A stretch of DNA of 64,000 nt from Oscarella lobularis (lineage: Eukaryota; Porifera; Homoscleromorpha; Homosclerophorida; Oscarellidae), in contig NC_089177.1 of the NCBI RefSeq assembly GCF_947507565.1, forward strand, positions 2,230,648 through 2,294,647, written 5' to 3'. The notes below the pieces were generated by a model, which was not told the DNA's origin, searched no databases, and worked only from the letters and a program-made list of their open reading frames with translations. Both the position numbers and the translations under genes were made by a program. Positions 31,201 through 45,313 of this stretch are shown one piece after another. How positions within the stretch are numbered: the first letter of the stretch is position 1; every line of letters begins with the position of its first letter.

Positions 31201-34200
31201 GTCAACGTTCGAAGTTCGTACTGACAGATAAAAGCGGCGAGACGACAGAGACTCTTCTTTCCGACGCCGCCGACTCCGATCATGAGCAGATGAGCGTTCG
31301 CCTGTTGAAAAACGCGAACGCATCGCGCCGCGTGCTCGACGGCGTCGTCGAAAAAAACGAGTTTTTCTTCTTTCGACTGAATCAAATTCATGCGAACGAG
31401 CGTCTCGTCGAGAACGCTTCCCAACTTGCCGACGTCCGTCGTCGACGAATATTGACGCGTCGCCGACGGCCGATTCACGTCCAAAAAGTCGGCGAATACG
31501 AGCGGCGTCGTTTCGAGTTGTTCGACGGATTGGACGCGTTTGAAGTTGATGCGAAGCGCGTCCGATAGGCACACGTAGAAGACGCGGCGATCTTTGGCGT
31601 CGACTAGGCGATCGGCGAAAACGCGCTGCGTCTCGTGCGACACGAGATCGACGAGTACGTCGAGACCGGTCAGAACGGAGGGTTGAATTTGAAAGAAGCC
31701 CAAAACGACTCGCGAAAGATCTTTCATATTGAAACAGTAGTGATATTTGCCGGGGGACGGTTTGAATTGGGTCGCCATGCACTGGTAGACGTAGATAATG
31801 GCCGAAACGGCCGAAGACAGATGAGCGATTATCTGCTTGGCGAATTGATGTCGTTCGAGAAAAACGGCGAAAACGACTTCGTAGATGTGCTGCATGGCGA
31901 AACCTCCCGGGTGGCAATAATTGACGACGCTAAAATGTCGTAAAAATCGTGGACTGAACGAGCGAGCCTTGCCAGCGAACGAACCGCAGCCGACGACGGG
32001 CGTCACGCCAGAAATCTCTTTCCACGCCAATTTGCTCGTGTCGTGGAGTCCTCGCGCGTCGACCAACTGACGCACGACTTCGAGCGGCGGTTGCACGCCG
32101 AAACGATTCGGCTGAACGACGTTGACGTCGTCGAGAAAGAGAACGAGCTGGCGATTTCTCTCCGAGCCGACGACGCCTTTTCCGATCTTCGCCATGTGAT
32201 TCTCCATTTGCGACTGAAGTCGCGCCGCCGTCACGAAAGCGGATAGGAATATGTGTCGACTTTGAATTTTTATTTCGTCCTCGTCGCTTTCGTTCACTGC
32301 CGGCAACATGCCGCTCATTCCCAGTATGCCGCCGAGAACGCTGGCGACGATTCCGCGACTGTCCTGTTCCATGCTGCGGAGCGCGTGCTTGACGAGCGTC
32401 GTTTTTCCCACTCCCGTAGAACCGGTAAACAGAAGTGGACGATTCTTCAAAACGAGCAAATTGATCAAGAAGGAATATCTCAGCGTGTCCACTGTCGGAA
32501 CGACGCCGATTTCTCCCTTCCTGAACGTGAAAGTCAAAGGGGATTTTCGCTTCACGAGAGCCATCGAACGATTGGCTTTCATCAGACTCGAATTCTCAAT
32601 AATCGTCGACGCAATCGGCACGAGATCTTCCCACTTCTTAAAACTTCCCGTGTCGAAGTCGACGTAAAACGAGAAGACGGTCTGAGGACTGGGCGGCAAG
32701 CGAACGCCAAGCGGCGGATCGCATTTGAAGAGCTTATGAACGAAAGCGTCGAATTCGGATCGAGGGCCCCCGCCCCACGTGCCGCGCGCAATGAAGCCAA
32801 GAGCCGAGCTTTTGTTCTTGTACTCGACAAAATCGGCAAGACCGTCGCCTTCCTCGCTATATCCGTTATCGACGAGCATGCCGCCGAACGACCACGTGTA
32901 CGCGTAGACGAATAAGCGACCGAGAACGACGTACAGAAGATCGGGGCGACGTTGAAGATACGTGAGACGAACGGGCGTTTGAAACGTCTTTTGAGCGGCA
33001 ACGATCGGCGAGAGGATAGTCTTGAATCCATCATCGACCGGCGTTCCTTTCTCAGACTCCTTTTCGCTCGCCGACCCTATAACAATTGGTACAAAAACGT
33101 TATGAATATAAGAGACTCTCTCTTACCGGCTCTTTCGCGTTCTTCTTTGTTGAAGACGGAAAAGCCGCCTCGAGATGCGATGAAGTCCAGTAGGGACGCG
33201 TAGATGCTGCACAAAGAGGAGACGACAGAGAGGTCGGGGCAAATGACGAATTGGCTGTGCTTGTGAACTTTTAGGAATTCCAAACCCGGGTCAACAGCTA
33301 GGTCAAAGAGGGCGAGTATGTGACGCACGCCGGAATCGGGCAGCTAAAAGGAATGAGATGATCGTTCCAGCGTGTTTTAGCTTCATGCTCTCGTGCACCT
33401 CGGATGGAAGACTCTTGGCCCAACTCTGAACGTACGGTCTCCAGCCCAAATCGGCAGGATCCTGACAGAAGACGTGAACAACAAAACATCGATTTTGAAT
33501 ACTGATTTACCATGTAGACCATGCTGCACCGACTGACAGTTGATAGTGAAGCGTGGGACAAGTCGTCAACTTCGAACACGAGTCTCATTCCGCTTTCTGC
33601 ATAAGCACGCAATCAGACCTCTCATTTTCAGCTGCGACTGACGGCTTACCCAACGCTATCCGTTCACCATTTGTCAAGCAAAGGACTTTGCTGTCGTCGA
33701 GCGTCGTATTGAGATTCTCGACCCAGAGCGTGTCAACCGGTCCGTCGAGAACGAGCCAACGCCAGCCGACGGGAGCGACGACATGATCGGACGCGACGAA
33801 TTGATTCACGTCGTCCCACGAAATCACTCCATCGTCAATATAACTGCAAGAAAAAGAAACAAATCATGCAGCCGCAGGACAAAGCATTTCCTCGTCGTAC
33901 GTCTTCACGCTCGGTCCATACGAAGAAAACCGACGACGAGACTCGTCCGTCTGAGCCGTCGCGGGAAACGGCGTCGTCGGTCGACTCGACTCCGAAAGGG
34001 AAGCGATGGACGGCCTCTTGTTTCTCATCTGCATCTTACGAAGACTCGCCTCGGACGAATCGTGAGCGAATTGGCGCACGGCGTGCGACAGCAAGCCGTC
34101 CGTCCACTCGAGCGTGTCGGCGTTCAAGTGACCGTATAACTCCGACAGCGTGACGCATTTCGGATAGATCGTCATCACTTCGACGGCTCCCTTGATTCGA

Positions 34201-37200
34201 AGCAGATTTTTCGTCGTCGTCGGTCGTCGATTCGATTCGATTGACGATCTCGACTCGGGTCGTCGCGGCGTCGTCGACGACTGTTCGGAGTTTTCGCTGT
34301 GCAGAACATTGAGCGCTTGAGCCAAAATGCGTCGAACGGTCGTCTTTCCGCCGCCCGTCGGCCCGACTAGCATGACGCCGTGACGAATCTGAAGCGTTTT
34401 GTAGAATTGATCGCATTTTTCCACCAGACTCTGCCACTCTTCGAGGGACGAGAACTGGAGACACATTTCAGTAGCAATCTAGAAAAAAAGCACGCGTAGA
34501 ATGGTTCGATTTTCCTGAACGTCAAATTTACTTTGAGAACTGTTGATTGGGTTGGGTTGTCGAGAACGAGACCAGGAAAGAGGTCAACGATCAGTTGGTC
34601 CAAGAGAGCCGCATCGTCAACGAGAAGCTTTGGACGATTAGCGTCACGCAGAGCTTGAATAAGAAGTTGAGTTTCTGATTGAAAGTCGCTACCAATAGTG
34701 CCCTTTCTGAGATAGAACAGTTCTATTCAAATTTTAGCTACTTAAACCTTTTTTCTACCTGGTCCTCTTGTAGCTTCCTGCCATGACTAGGACTAGCTTG
34801 ATGGCTCTCAAGCCAAAATCGTAATGATGCTAAAGAGTGCATGCGTGTCGCTGCTTACTATGCACCTAGTAGGCGAACGCCAAACGTACCTCGTTTGACA
34901 TCTGCCCAGAAGCTAGTTCGAACAATTTGACGATTTTTCTTGACAAGAGAGCAGCCGATGTAAATCCTTGAGAATATAATACGATTTCGGCTATCATTTC
35001 GTTGTCCGGTGTCATCATTGCGACCGGTCGGAAAAGAGATTTCAAGTTATCAGGCAGCTCAACACGGCCAGCGTAGCTAAAATCAACAAGTAAGACATTT
35101 CCAAAAGCGCCGCAGACTGGCTAACAGACGTACCCCGGGTTCATTGTAACAAAGGGACAGCAATGAAGACTCAATTTCATTTCTTTACCTTGAAAATAGA
35201 ATCTAGAAAGAAAACAAGCTGAAAGAAGAAACTCAAGAGAGACTTGATCAACGTTTTGAGATGCTGATCTTTCGCCGTTTTAATAGTCTGAAGCTGCTGA
35301 GCAATAACGGACAGAACTTCAACGTCAATGCGGTTGAATTCATCGAGGCAACACCACGATCCGCACTGAACCATTCCTGAAAAGAACCGTCCCATCATCT
35401 AGAAAAAAAAACGAACAGTTATAGACTCGCTTACACACAAAAACCGAAACGCACTTGATAATTAATCCCTTCTGAACAATTAAAAACGAAGCAGTGTTTT
35501 CCCACCGCTTTCGCAAGATCTTTCACCGTCTCCGTTTTGCCCGTGCCCGCCGGACCAGCCGGCGATCCGCCGAGATGGCAATGCAGAGCTTCCATCAACG
35601 TCAAATAGCAACGATCGGTCAGGGGAGTCACGACCAGCCGAGGAGGGCATCCCAAGTACTCGCAGCCATATTCGAGAGTCGTACTCCCTTGGTGAGCAAA
35701 GCAGACGTCGTCTGCTTTATCCCAGCTGTACCGAAGGTGCCTATCGTAGAGAGAAAATTAGGCGCTAGAGTCCTCTGGACCGGATCATGTTCGTGACCTT
35801 GTCCATTCGAAATCGCCGGGGCCGGAGACGTCGCTCTCGATCAACGACGATATAATGTCGCGATTGTGAACGTCCGTCATGACAAGAGAGACGACGGCTT
35901 CTTCTTGGCAGAGCCGCAAGGGCATGGAAATGAGTTGAACCAAGTCGTTGAGATGAGAAATCCATGTTGACTTCAATTCGAGCAGTTTCTTCTGAGAAAA
36001 ATTGGACAACAGGCATTCGAGCACCTCCTGAGTCCACATCATTTGGGACTAGAAAGAAACGATTGTCCTGATCCTCTCCATGAACGTTATTTATTATAGG
36101 CGAGGCTTACCGACGTAAGAACAACTTGACCTGGATAGCGGAGAACCCAATCGAGCCTTTTCTCCGCCTCATACTTGCTAAGAGACTCTTTTAGACCTCT
36201 AAAAAATACTCGAAAATTCAATTAACGCAGCTATGTCATCAAAACAATGCCTCACTTTCTTATGACAGAAAACATGGCAGATTCAACAGCAGAGAGCCAA
36301 GTCTCTACGTTGCCTCTAGCTCGAAGATTCCTATCCGATACAAGTCAGAAGAGATGATGACAGATTTCCCAAAAGCCACTTACTTGGTCAACGACACTGA
36401 TTCGCCTTCGGCTGAAATCATTGATTTAATAGTCAATGCCGCCTGCTGTTCACCAATCATTTCGAGCTGCCTCACGTTGGTGAAACACTTTACCAAGTGA
36501 CCCTGCACGAAAGTGAGTACTAAGCAATAGACGGGCTGTCGAGCGTGCTATCATACTTGAATTGCGTTTGGATTGCGAGCATTGGAAAGAATGTCGAGCA
36601 GTTCGTCGTTGCTGAGAAAATAAAAACGAGGAAAAGCGACTCTCTTCATCTCTAGATAATCCTAGAAAAAAATTCGTAAAAAATTGCGTCGAGGCAAAGA
36701 ATAATGCGGCTTGCCTCCAAACATTTTTGAATTCGGTCAAAATGCGCGTTGTCACACTGCAAAGACTCCAACACACCTGTCCAATATCGTATTTAATTAA
36801 TTATACTCGTGAGACGAACGCATGTAGGGTAATATATGCTAGGGCGAACGCTTTTACGCTGCGTACGTCTAAGAAACGGGCTTGTTGAAACGGAGAAAAG
36901 TTTTTACCTGGCACACAAGCTGCTCTAACTGCATTTGGCTTGTCAGCCGTCATTCTCATCACTTCTTTCCAAGACCGGTCCGCTTGATTAAAAACGAGGT
37001 ATTCATTAGGCAGTTGTCTAACGACAAAGTATCAAAAGAAGAGCGACAAGAAGAAGAAGTGCAATAACAACCTTTGAATGTCAGTAGCAGAAAATATGCT
37101 CTCCAAATAGACCCACTTTCTCTGGCAAGTAAGCCACTGATCCAATGTGTGAGAAAAAAGATTGAGCCTTCGACTCCAATCGTCAACAGCATGCTAGATA

Positions 37201-40200
37201 AAACAGATTCACTCTTTTTCATTTTTTTGTCTGGCGAGCCCTTACCTTAATTGGGCCCACGTACGGAGAACCCCTGATAATTGTCATTGTTACGAGACTT
37301 TCTTCGAGCATGGTGACCAGATCGTCCGTTCCGCCAATAATAAAGACGTCTTTCTGATTCTTATAGGCGAGAATCGCGAAGTCGGTCGTTATCCACGTGT
37401 CGACGATTTTTTGAAGCATGTGCTCAAGCGCCGCTTCGTTGCTAGCCTGATTTGCTATCTCAAGAATTCGATCCCGATGAGAGAAGACCTGAGCAGAAAA
37501 AACGGCATCAAAATCCTCTAATCAATCAGAACAAAAACCTACGTCGAGCGCTTCTAGTTTCGTAATCGTGAGTCCTTTTCCCTTGGCAATTTTTTGGCCA
37601 ATGCAATCCTTGATTAGATTCCAATGCCTCTCTCTCAGAGCCGGACTGCATATAGCAATCACGATAGGAGAAATCAGCTTGAACTGAGTAATCATCGAAC
37701 TGAACAAAGGGATGAGCGTATTTCCGGGAAGAGCTACGAAAAGAAACAGGCAAATTTAATTCAGTTCGGTTTGTATAAGAGGCTTTCATTTAATAACGCT
37801 TACTTTTCTCCAGAAGATAGTGTGTTTGAGTCATCCTCGTCACTGTCTCCTGCACTTCTTCGATGTCAAGCGTATCGAGTGGCGTGGCAGTCCACAAAGC
37901 AACGGCTTCCTGCCAACTGTTTATGCTCTGCCACGCCATTTTCTTCAGCCCTAAATCGCGCGTCATTCCGGACAATTCCGACTGCATTTCTTCAATTTCG
38001 ACATTGAAGACGACGCCCGATTTCCTAGAGGACGACGAGATAATTAATCAATTATGACACGAACTAGAGTTGAAACCTGACAACTCGTCCTAGTCGGACT
38101 GCAGTCGGTGTCGATCCAAATCGTCTTTGATAGTCGGCACACGTTCTCGCTCTGCCGTCCAAGTGACGCAATTGATCATCCAACTTCTCGACCATCTTCA
38201 GCCCGGTCGACACGTCCGTCTCGGCGTCCAATAGAACGGGATTTTGTATCTCGCTTTTCAAGTTCAGCACCTCTTTCCATAGCAAGCTTATCTGTTCATC
38301 CAACGTTGAGCTGAATTTGATGACTTCGTCGGGTCGATCCGCTTCGGCGTCGTTTAGCGCCGTTTTAAAATTGCCGAAAGCCGGTCCGAGGGTGAGAAAG
38401 AGAGCGTGCTCTTCGGCCGATATGAACGCCTTGTACTGCATACCAACGGCGTAGAGTTGAGATACGACCGTGAAATCGCGTTCCCATTCAGGCACGAGAG
38501 CGGCGAGACGAGTGAGCAAAGCAAGCCGATCGACAAACTCGGGGACGTTGACGGGTTTGACACTTAGAAGTTCATTAGCATCCTTGAGAAAGAAAGGGGT
38601 AAAGATCAGGTTAAACAAGTTTTAGTTTGGAAAAATGTCTCGGTTTGTCTTGCATGAAATTGAGGGTGTAACAGTAAAATATAAAGCAGAGTGCAAAGTG
38701 AAGGAAAAAAGAGAAGGGTACTTGATGGTGATGATGATGAATATTATCATCGATGATCAAGTATTCTTCTCTTCCTCAATCATACACAATAATTACAAGG
38801 GACTGGCCAACAGTTCTTTCCTGTAATAAATTACAGAAAAATTACAAGGAACTGGCAAACTGTTCTCTCCTGTAATAAATTACAAAAAATTACAAAGGAC
38901 TGGCCAACTGTTCTCTAGTGTAATAAATTACAGTGAAATAACAAGGGACTGGCCAACTGTTCTCTCCTGTAATAAATTACAGGAAAATTACAAGGGACTG
39001 GCCAACTGCTCTCTAGTGTAATAAATTACAGTGAAATTACAAGGGACTGGCCAACTGTTCTCTCCTGTAATAAATTACAGTGAAATAACAAGAAACTGGC
39101 CAACTGTTCTCTCCTGTAATAAATTACAGGAAATTACAAGGAACTGGCCAACTGTTCTCTCCTGTAATAAATTACAGAAAAATTACAAAGGACTGGCCAA
39201 CTGTTCTCTCCTGTAATAAATTACAGAAAAATTACAAGGGACTGGCCAACTGTTCTCTCCTGTAATAAATTACAAAAAATTACAAAGGACTGGCCAACTG
39301 TTCTCTAGTGTAATAAATTACAGTGAAATAACAAGGGACTGGCCAACTGTTCTCTCCTGTAATAAATTACAGGAAAATTACAAGGGACTGGCCAACTGCT
39401 CTCTAGTGTAATAAATTACAGTGAAATTACAAGGGACTGGCCAACTGTTCTTTCCTGTAATAAATTACAGTGAAATTACAAGGGACTGGCCAATTGTTCT
39501 TTCCTGTAATAAATTACAGGAAAATTACAAGGGACTGGCCAACTGTTCTCTCCTGTAATAAATTACAGTGAAATTACAAGAGACTAGCCAACTGTTCTCT
39601 CCTGTAATAAATTACAGTGAAATTACAAGGGAATGGCCAAATGTTCTCTCCTGTAATAAATTACAGAAAAATTACAAAGGACTGGCCAACTGTTCTCTAG
39701 TGTAATAAATTACAGTGAAATTACAAGGGACTGGCCAACTGTTCTCTCCTGTAATAAATTACAGTGAAATTACAAGGGACTGGCCAACTGTTCTCTCCTG
39801 TAATAAATTACAGGAAATTACAAGGAACTGGCAAACTGTTCTCTCCTGTAATAAATTACAGTGAAATTACAAGGGACTGGCCAACTGTTCTCTCCTGTAA
39901 TAAATTACAGGAAATTACAAGGGACTGGCAAACTGTTCTCTCCTGTAATAAATTACAGAAAAATTACAAAGGACTGGCCAACTGTTCTCTCCTGTAATAA
40001 ATTACAGGAAATTACAAGGGACTGCCCAACTGTTCTCTCCTGTAATAAATTACAAAAAAATTACAAGGGAATGAGCAAATGTTCTCTCCTGTAATAAATT
40101 AAAGAAAAATTACAAAGGACTGGCCAACTGTTCTCTCCTGTAATAAATTACAGAAAAATTACAAAGGGACTGGCCAACTGTTCTCTAGTGTAATAAATTA

Positions 40201-43200
40201 CAGTGAAATTACAAGGGACTGGCCAACTGTTCTCTCCTGTAATAAATTACAGAAAAATTACAAAGGACTGGCCAACTGTTCTCTCCTGTAATAAATTACA
40301 GAAAAATTACAAAGGGACTGGCCAACTGTTCTCTAGTGTAATAAATTACAGTGAAATTACAAGGGACTGGCCAACTGTTCTCTCCTGTAATAAATTACAG
40401 TGAAATTACAAGGGACTGGCCAACTGTTCTCTCCTGTAATAAATTAGAGTGAAATTACAAGGGAATGGCCAAATGTTCTCTCCGTTAATAAATTACAGAA
40501 AAATTACAAGGGACTGGCCAACTGTTCTCTCCTGTAATAAATTACAGTGAAATTACAAGGGACTGGCCAACTGTTCTTTCCTGTAATAAATTATTAAAGT
40601 GAAATTACAAAGGACTGGCCAACTGTTCTTTCCTGTAATAAATTACAGGAAAATTACAAAGGACTGGCCAACTGTTCTCTCCTGTAATAAATTACAGTGA
40701 AATTACAAGGGACTGGCCAACTGTTCTCTCCTGTAATAAATTACAGGAAATTACAAAGGACTGGCCAACTGTTCTCTCCTGTAATAAATTACAGTGAAAT
40801 TACAAGGGAATGGCCAAATGTTCTCTCCTGTAATAAATTAAAGAAAAATTACAAGGGACTGGCCAACTGTTCTTTCCTGTAATAAATTACAGTGAAATTA
40901 CAAGGGACTGGCCAATTGTTCTTTCCTGTAATAAATTACAGGAAAATTACAAGGGACTGGCCAACTGTTCTCTTCTGTAATAAATTACAAAAAAATTACA
41001 AGGGACTGGCCAACTGTTCTCTCCTGTAATAAATTACAGGAAATTACAAGGGACTGGCCAACTGTTCTCTCCTGTAATAAATTACAGGAAATTACAAGGG
41101 ACTGGCCAATTTTTCTCTCCTGTAATAAATTACAGTGAAATAACAAGAAACTGGCCAACTGTTCTCTCCTGTAATAAATTACAGGAAATTACAAGGAACT
41201 GGCCAACTGTTCTCTCCTGTAATAAATTACAGAAAAATTACAAAGGACTGGCCAACTGTTCTCTCCTGTAATAAATTACAGGAAATTACAAGGGACTGGC
41301 CAACTGTTCTCTCCTGTAATAAATTACATGAAAATTACAAGGGACTGGCCAACTCTTTTCTCCTGTAATGTAATAGTTAGGGCCGGTCTCGCTCTTTTCA
41401 AAAATGTCACAGACGTTTGGAACTATACCTTTCAGTTCTTATGCGCTTATCGTTTGCAGCATTGGGTTCTTTCTAGGGCATGGGCGAAGTGGCGGCAACT
41501 GAAAGAATGTATATGGCAGAGATTTTTGTGTCTGTCGAAGGCTGGGTTGGTTAGGTACTTCAGGTTGCTCAAAAATTCTATCATGGGCGATGCCGGCGCG
41601 TTCATTTCTGCAGCAGCAGAGGCTATGATAAGCAGTACAGCATGCGTGACTAGCTTACTCTGAATGAGCGGCAAATGAGGTTGCGTGGTATTTTGACTAC
41701 GGTAGAGAGGCGCTTCGCTTATTTTGACTGGTACCATGGTGAGTGTTTAGGCGACTCACCACGCTCCCACGAGAAATGGTGGTGTAATCGATCTCAAAAT
41801 TGATACCGTCACGCCTCCCTACCACGTCTAGACAAAATACCGCACGCACCTCATTCACATCGCTCATTTCAGCGAGTCACAATGCTGAGCTCCTTAGCGT
41901 CGCTTCAACTGCTGCAGCGACGGACACAACGCCATCTCCCAGGCCCGCCCGTATAGAATTAAATGATGAAGAGCGATCAGTACCTAACCAAGCCCGACAG
42001 ACACGGGCACATATCCCTTACATATTTCTTATGTCAGTTTTCACCACTTTGCCCAAGCTTCGGAACAACAAACTGAACGCCGCAAACGGTAAGTGCACAT
42101 CGGCACGACCTTGAAAAAACCGAAAGGTAAGCGCATTGTCACAACGGGTGTACCGAAAAACATGACACCATCCGTTCTGACCGCAGCATTCCAAACTTCT
42201 GTGACGTCACATCCTGTTTCACGAATAGACCCAAATTTCTCCGAAACGAAAAGAGAAGGACCTTAACAAATACCCAGGTGCACAACTACAATGTATCGGA
42301 CACCTGAGGGACCCAGTCGCGAGAGCCTACTACCCACCACTTTTCCGGTACGCCTGTTAGTAATTTTTTACATCCCGAAAACTATGTCTCGGTACTCAGG
42401 TACCGAGACAAAAATAGGGAACTTCTCTCTTCTTACCTTGAGCAGTCGAAGCAACGTATCGTTCTTCCTCGCCGCAACGGGCGGCAGAATCTCCCGCAGT
42501 CGACCGACAACGGCATGCGGATAAGGAGAACACGCCGAGCGAAACTGCAAAGCGTTGATTATGAGAAATCCGACTCGGTGAATCGTCTGCATCGAATCGA
42601 CGTGCGCCGCATCTCCGCAATACCGAATAAAAACGCTCTCGACTCGATGCGGATCCCAGTCGATGCCGATCATCTCCGAATCGACGTCGAACGATCGAGC
42701 CTCGTCGACGATGACAATGTAGCGATGAAACTTCTCGCAATACTTCTCCACCTTCTCGAGATTCCTCGTCATGCAATCTTTTATCGTTCGAGTCATCGTC
42801 TGACAGAAGACGTCGCCGGCGAACACGGTCGTCACGTCGGGACCGCGCACGTCGTCGTAGCGCGTGTAGCGAATTTTCGTAAACGCCGGATCGAGAAACG
42901 TTTCCAATTTCGACGACGAGCTGATCGCTTCGAATTTCGTCGCCATGGCAACCATCTCCGACGTCAGAAAGTCGGTCGCTTCGACGATTTCGTTGATCGA
43001 CGGATCCAAGTAGGCCGACGCCGACGAAACGTCCAACATCAGTTGGAGTTTCAAAAGCGGTTCGACGACTCCGCCTTCGCTCTTCCCGAGCAGTTCGACT
43101 CGACGGCGCCGAATCGTTTCGCGAGATTTTTCCAATTCGTTTCGAATGTGAGACGTTATTGCATCGGGCGTTAGCCCGATTTTCTCGAGTCGAAGTTCGT

Positions 43201-44985
43201 CGTCGTAGCCGACGACGGCCGTGGCGCCGCGAATGACGTGATAGAGAAAGGCTTCCATTCCCTTGTGAACGAGACGACGCAGCAGCTCGACGAGCAGCAA
43301 GTCGACGCGATGAACGAAACGAGCGACGCTTTGGAGTATTTCTTTCCAGTGAACCATGTCGGCGTAGCAGGGCTTCGGACGAAGGGCTACGGAGAAAAAG
43401 GAACGTTCCGGCTCGTATCGACGCCTATTCTTTTCTTCTCTCACGTTTTAGTTTGATTTTTCGCTTTCCTCCTTTCACTTTGTCGTCGTTTGCCAGAACG
43501 TAGATGTCCTTTTCGTCGACGACGTCGTACCACTCTTCGAAGGCCTTTTCGATTTGTTCTCTCTTGACGAGAGCCTAATATATACAAAGAAACGCAAATA
43601 AATGATACCGTTTAAAAGTTTTGGGTTCCCATGCATTGCAAATGCTCATTTTTATTTACATATTTTTGATCTGATTGACTTTTCAGATGTGACAGTGCCA
43701 GACCAATATACCTACCTCGATTTTTTCGTACACGCACTCAATGACTTTCGTTCTAAGGTCGTCCAATTCAGCTTTGGCTCTCGCTATTTGAAGCGTCTGC
43801 TGTTCGATGAGTCCGTCGAGAGTGTACGTGACGTTTGTGTCAACAGACACCAATTCGACTCCCTTTGCTCCTGAATGAAATCCGTAGAACGAATCCGACG
43901 TGCAGAAATCTTCGCACATCGATTGGACGGCAAGCAGAGCCGACCCAAGTATCGAATCGCACGCAAAGAGATGACAAACCAGGAATGACAAAGAGGCAGA
44001 AGTTTTTGTGCCCGATATGACCGATTGCCACGATTTGAACGCTTTCCATAGCCTAAAAATTTTTCTTAGTACCTCCCTTGTAAAAAGCCTAAAACCTTTA
44101 CCTAAATTTTTCAAAAATTCTAATTTTTATTAACTTCTCGAAGACGTTCTTTTCCCACAGCCACCGCAAAGATGACACCATATCCGACGTTTTACCGGGA
44201 CTCGTCTTCGAAAAAAAAACAGACGACTCAAAAAAATACTTTGATTAAATAATTTCGTTACCCGTGTTACAGCCGTAGCCGTTATCGTGTAGTACGTACC
44301 GCACGCCTTCGCCTTCTCCGTCGAAACGACGTTCAATTCGTAAGGATTCGATCGACTTTCGGCTATGCACGTGACGAATTCTCCGTCGTCTGGGCGACGT
44401 CCATCCTTGTCGACGATTTTCTTTGCCAATTTTATGGCATCGCTAGTCTCGTTCCCCTTCTCTTCTTCGTCTTCCTTTCCCGATCGAGAGGGCCGCGTTT
44501 TCCATCCCAATCGGCTTCTCAGACGTTCGATTTCTTCCGCGGCGCTCTTTCGTCGAGGGAGCGAGCGAATTTCGGGCAAGGGAGCCTTGCCTAGTCCGAA
44601 ATCGCTCCGGCGAGTGATTTCGCGCGGAGCGAACGGCGTGATGGGACCGAGCGAGCCTTTTATCATCTTCGCGAGCGAACGATTAGCGCGAGAATCGAAG
44701 AACAATTGGAGAGTACAGTACCTGCGCTCTTTTCCTAGCGAATTGCAGCGCTTCGCTTTGCTCTGCGCTGCTCAGCAGTCGCGATTGCAGCTCTTTTTCC
44801 ATTCCGCGCTGTTCGGCGATGAGTTTTTGCGCTGCTATAGCAACGGCGTCGCGTTCTTCCGCGACGTCGCCTTTTCGAGACGCTGCTAGCGACGCTAGAC
44901 TCGTCCAGCGTTGGCTGGCTCTCGTGCTCATTCCCGTTGGAGAGTTGTAGTGCACGCCTTCGACGTCCTCATTCCAGTTCGCCAT
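25247..44985 (-). CDS. Axonemal dynein heavy chain (short-tailed, subtype unresolved)
   Basis: This ATPase drives ciliary or flagellar bending. The ATG at 44985 gives [16 protein letters not shown]. The tail and linker span about 36-45 kb ([62 protein letters not shown]). AAA1 Walker [11 protein letters not shown] is near 35530-35556, and [20 protein letters not shown] near 35180-35400. AAA2 GPTGGGKTT is near 34340-34364, AAA3 GSTGVGKTT near 32397-32423, AAA4 GVGGVGKKS near 31250-31285. The coiled-coil stalk and microtubule-binding domain lie at about 28.6-30.7 kb ([11 protein letters not shown]). AAA5 and AAA6 follow, and the C-terminal cap ends [12 protein letters not shown] to [14 protein letters not shown], stop 25247-25249. 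AAA2 carries an inserted S/R/T-rich stretch. Resemblance to DNAH14 or DNAH6 is an impression only. One intron is 3.9 kb. Confidence 0.93.
38786..41374. repeat. 49-bp tandem repeat array (about 53 units) in a dynein intron
   Basis: Units of 48-50 bases are repeated head to tail for 2.6 kb. The core is ACTGGCCAACTGTTCTCTCC followed by TGTAATAAATTACA. Each unit contains the interrupted palindrome CTGTAAT-AA-ATTACAG. Unit types differ mainly at the junction after the palindrome (GTGAAATT, GGAAATT, GAAAAATT, AAAAATT) and at CTCTCC versus CTAGTG versus TTTCC. Types recur in blocks, suggesting higher-order duplication. Open frames run through it by chance; no coding role is suggested. It lies in the intron bounded by dynein exons ending at 42437 and starting at 38582. 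Confidence 0.97.
41375..42436. other. Unique remainder of the 3.9-kb dynein intron
   Basis: About 1 kb of non-repeated sequence lies between the tandem array and the donor of the upstream dynein exon. It has short open frames on both strands with no recognisable protein family. An 11-base-arm hairpin sits at its end. I see no transposase, RNA gene or terminal repeat. Confidence 0.5.
42385..42410. repeat. Perfect inverted repeat, 11-base arms with 4-base loop
   Basis: TGTCTCGGTAC, loop TCAG, then GTACCGAGACA. It lies about 25 bases inside the intron from a dynein donor site (minus strand). Confidence 0.8.
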
Positions 44986-45313
44986 CTCGAAAGTTGTTAC
45001 TTGTATCCGGGGATGCGAACACACAGAATTTTTCTCACGCTGCCTGTTGTGTGAAATTGGAGATAGAGCGTTTTCTTAGTACTGCTCCAATGGGTCATTC
45101 TTTATCTGGTTCACCCGTGGGAGAGTAATTTGCAACCTAAAGAACTAGAGAATTAAACCTATGCACTTAGAACAGATATATTATATGACTTCTTCTTGAC
45201 AATTCGTTCTTTCTTCTAAGACGGAGTAGCATGCAATCCATTGACTCTTCTAAAGGCAGTGCTGTCATCTAAAACACAATGTCTAGCTAGCATGCACATT
45301 GCGCGTCAGTAGT
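44986..45313. other. Intergenic: dynein 5' region and ZYG11-like 3' region
   Basis: This 328-base gap lies between two minus-strand genes. It should contain the dynein promoter. I see no clear motif or other gene. Confidence 0.5.

Noticed and set aside
29464-32915. Several long arginine/serine-rich open frames opposite and out of frame with dynein
   Set aside because: They are shadows of strongly supported dynein exons; the TCG/GAC-rich coding style produces open frames in other frames.
39031-40882. Open frames reading [15 protein letters not shown] repeatedly
   Set aside because: These come from the tandem repeat; they have no start context or splice links and shift frame with the 48/49-base unit change.
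38786-41374. CRISPR-like regular repeat array
   Set aside because: There are no unique spacers: the whole 49-bp unit repeats, and the context is an intron of an animal gene.
41447-42115. Possible transposon-derived frames in the dynein intron
   Set aside because: No transposase or reverse transcriptase motif and no terminal repeats could be seen.
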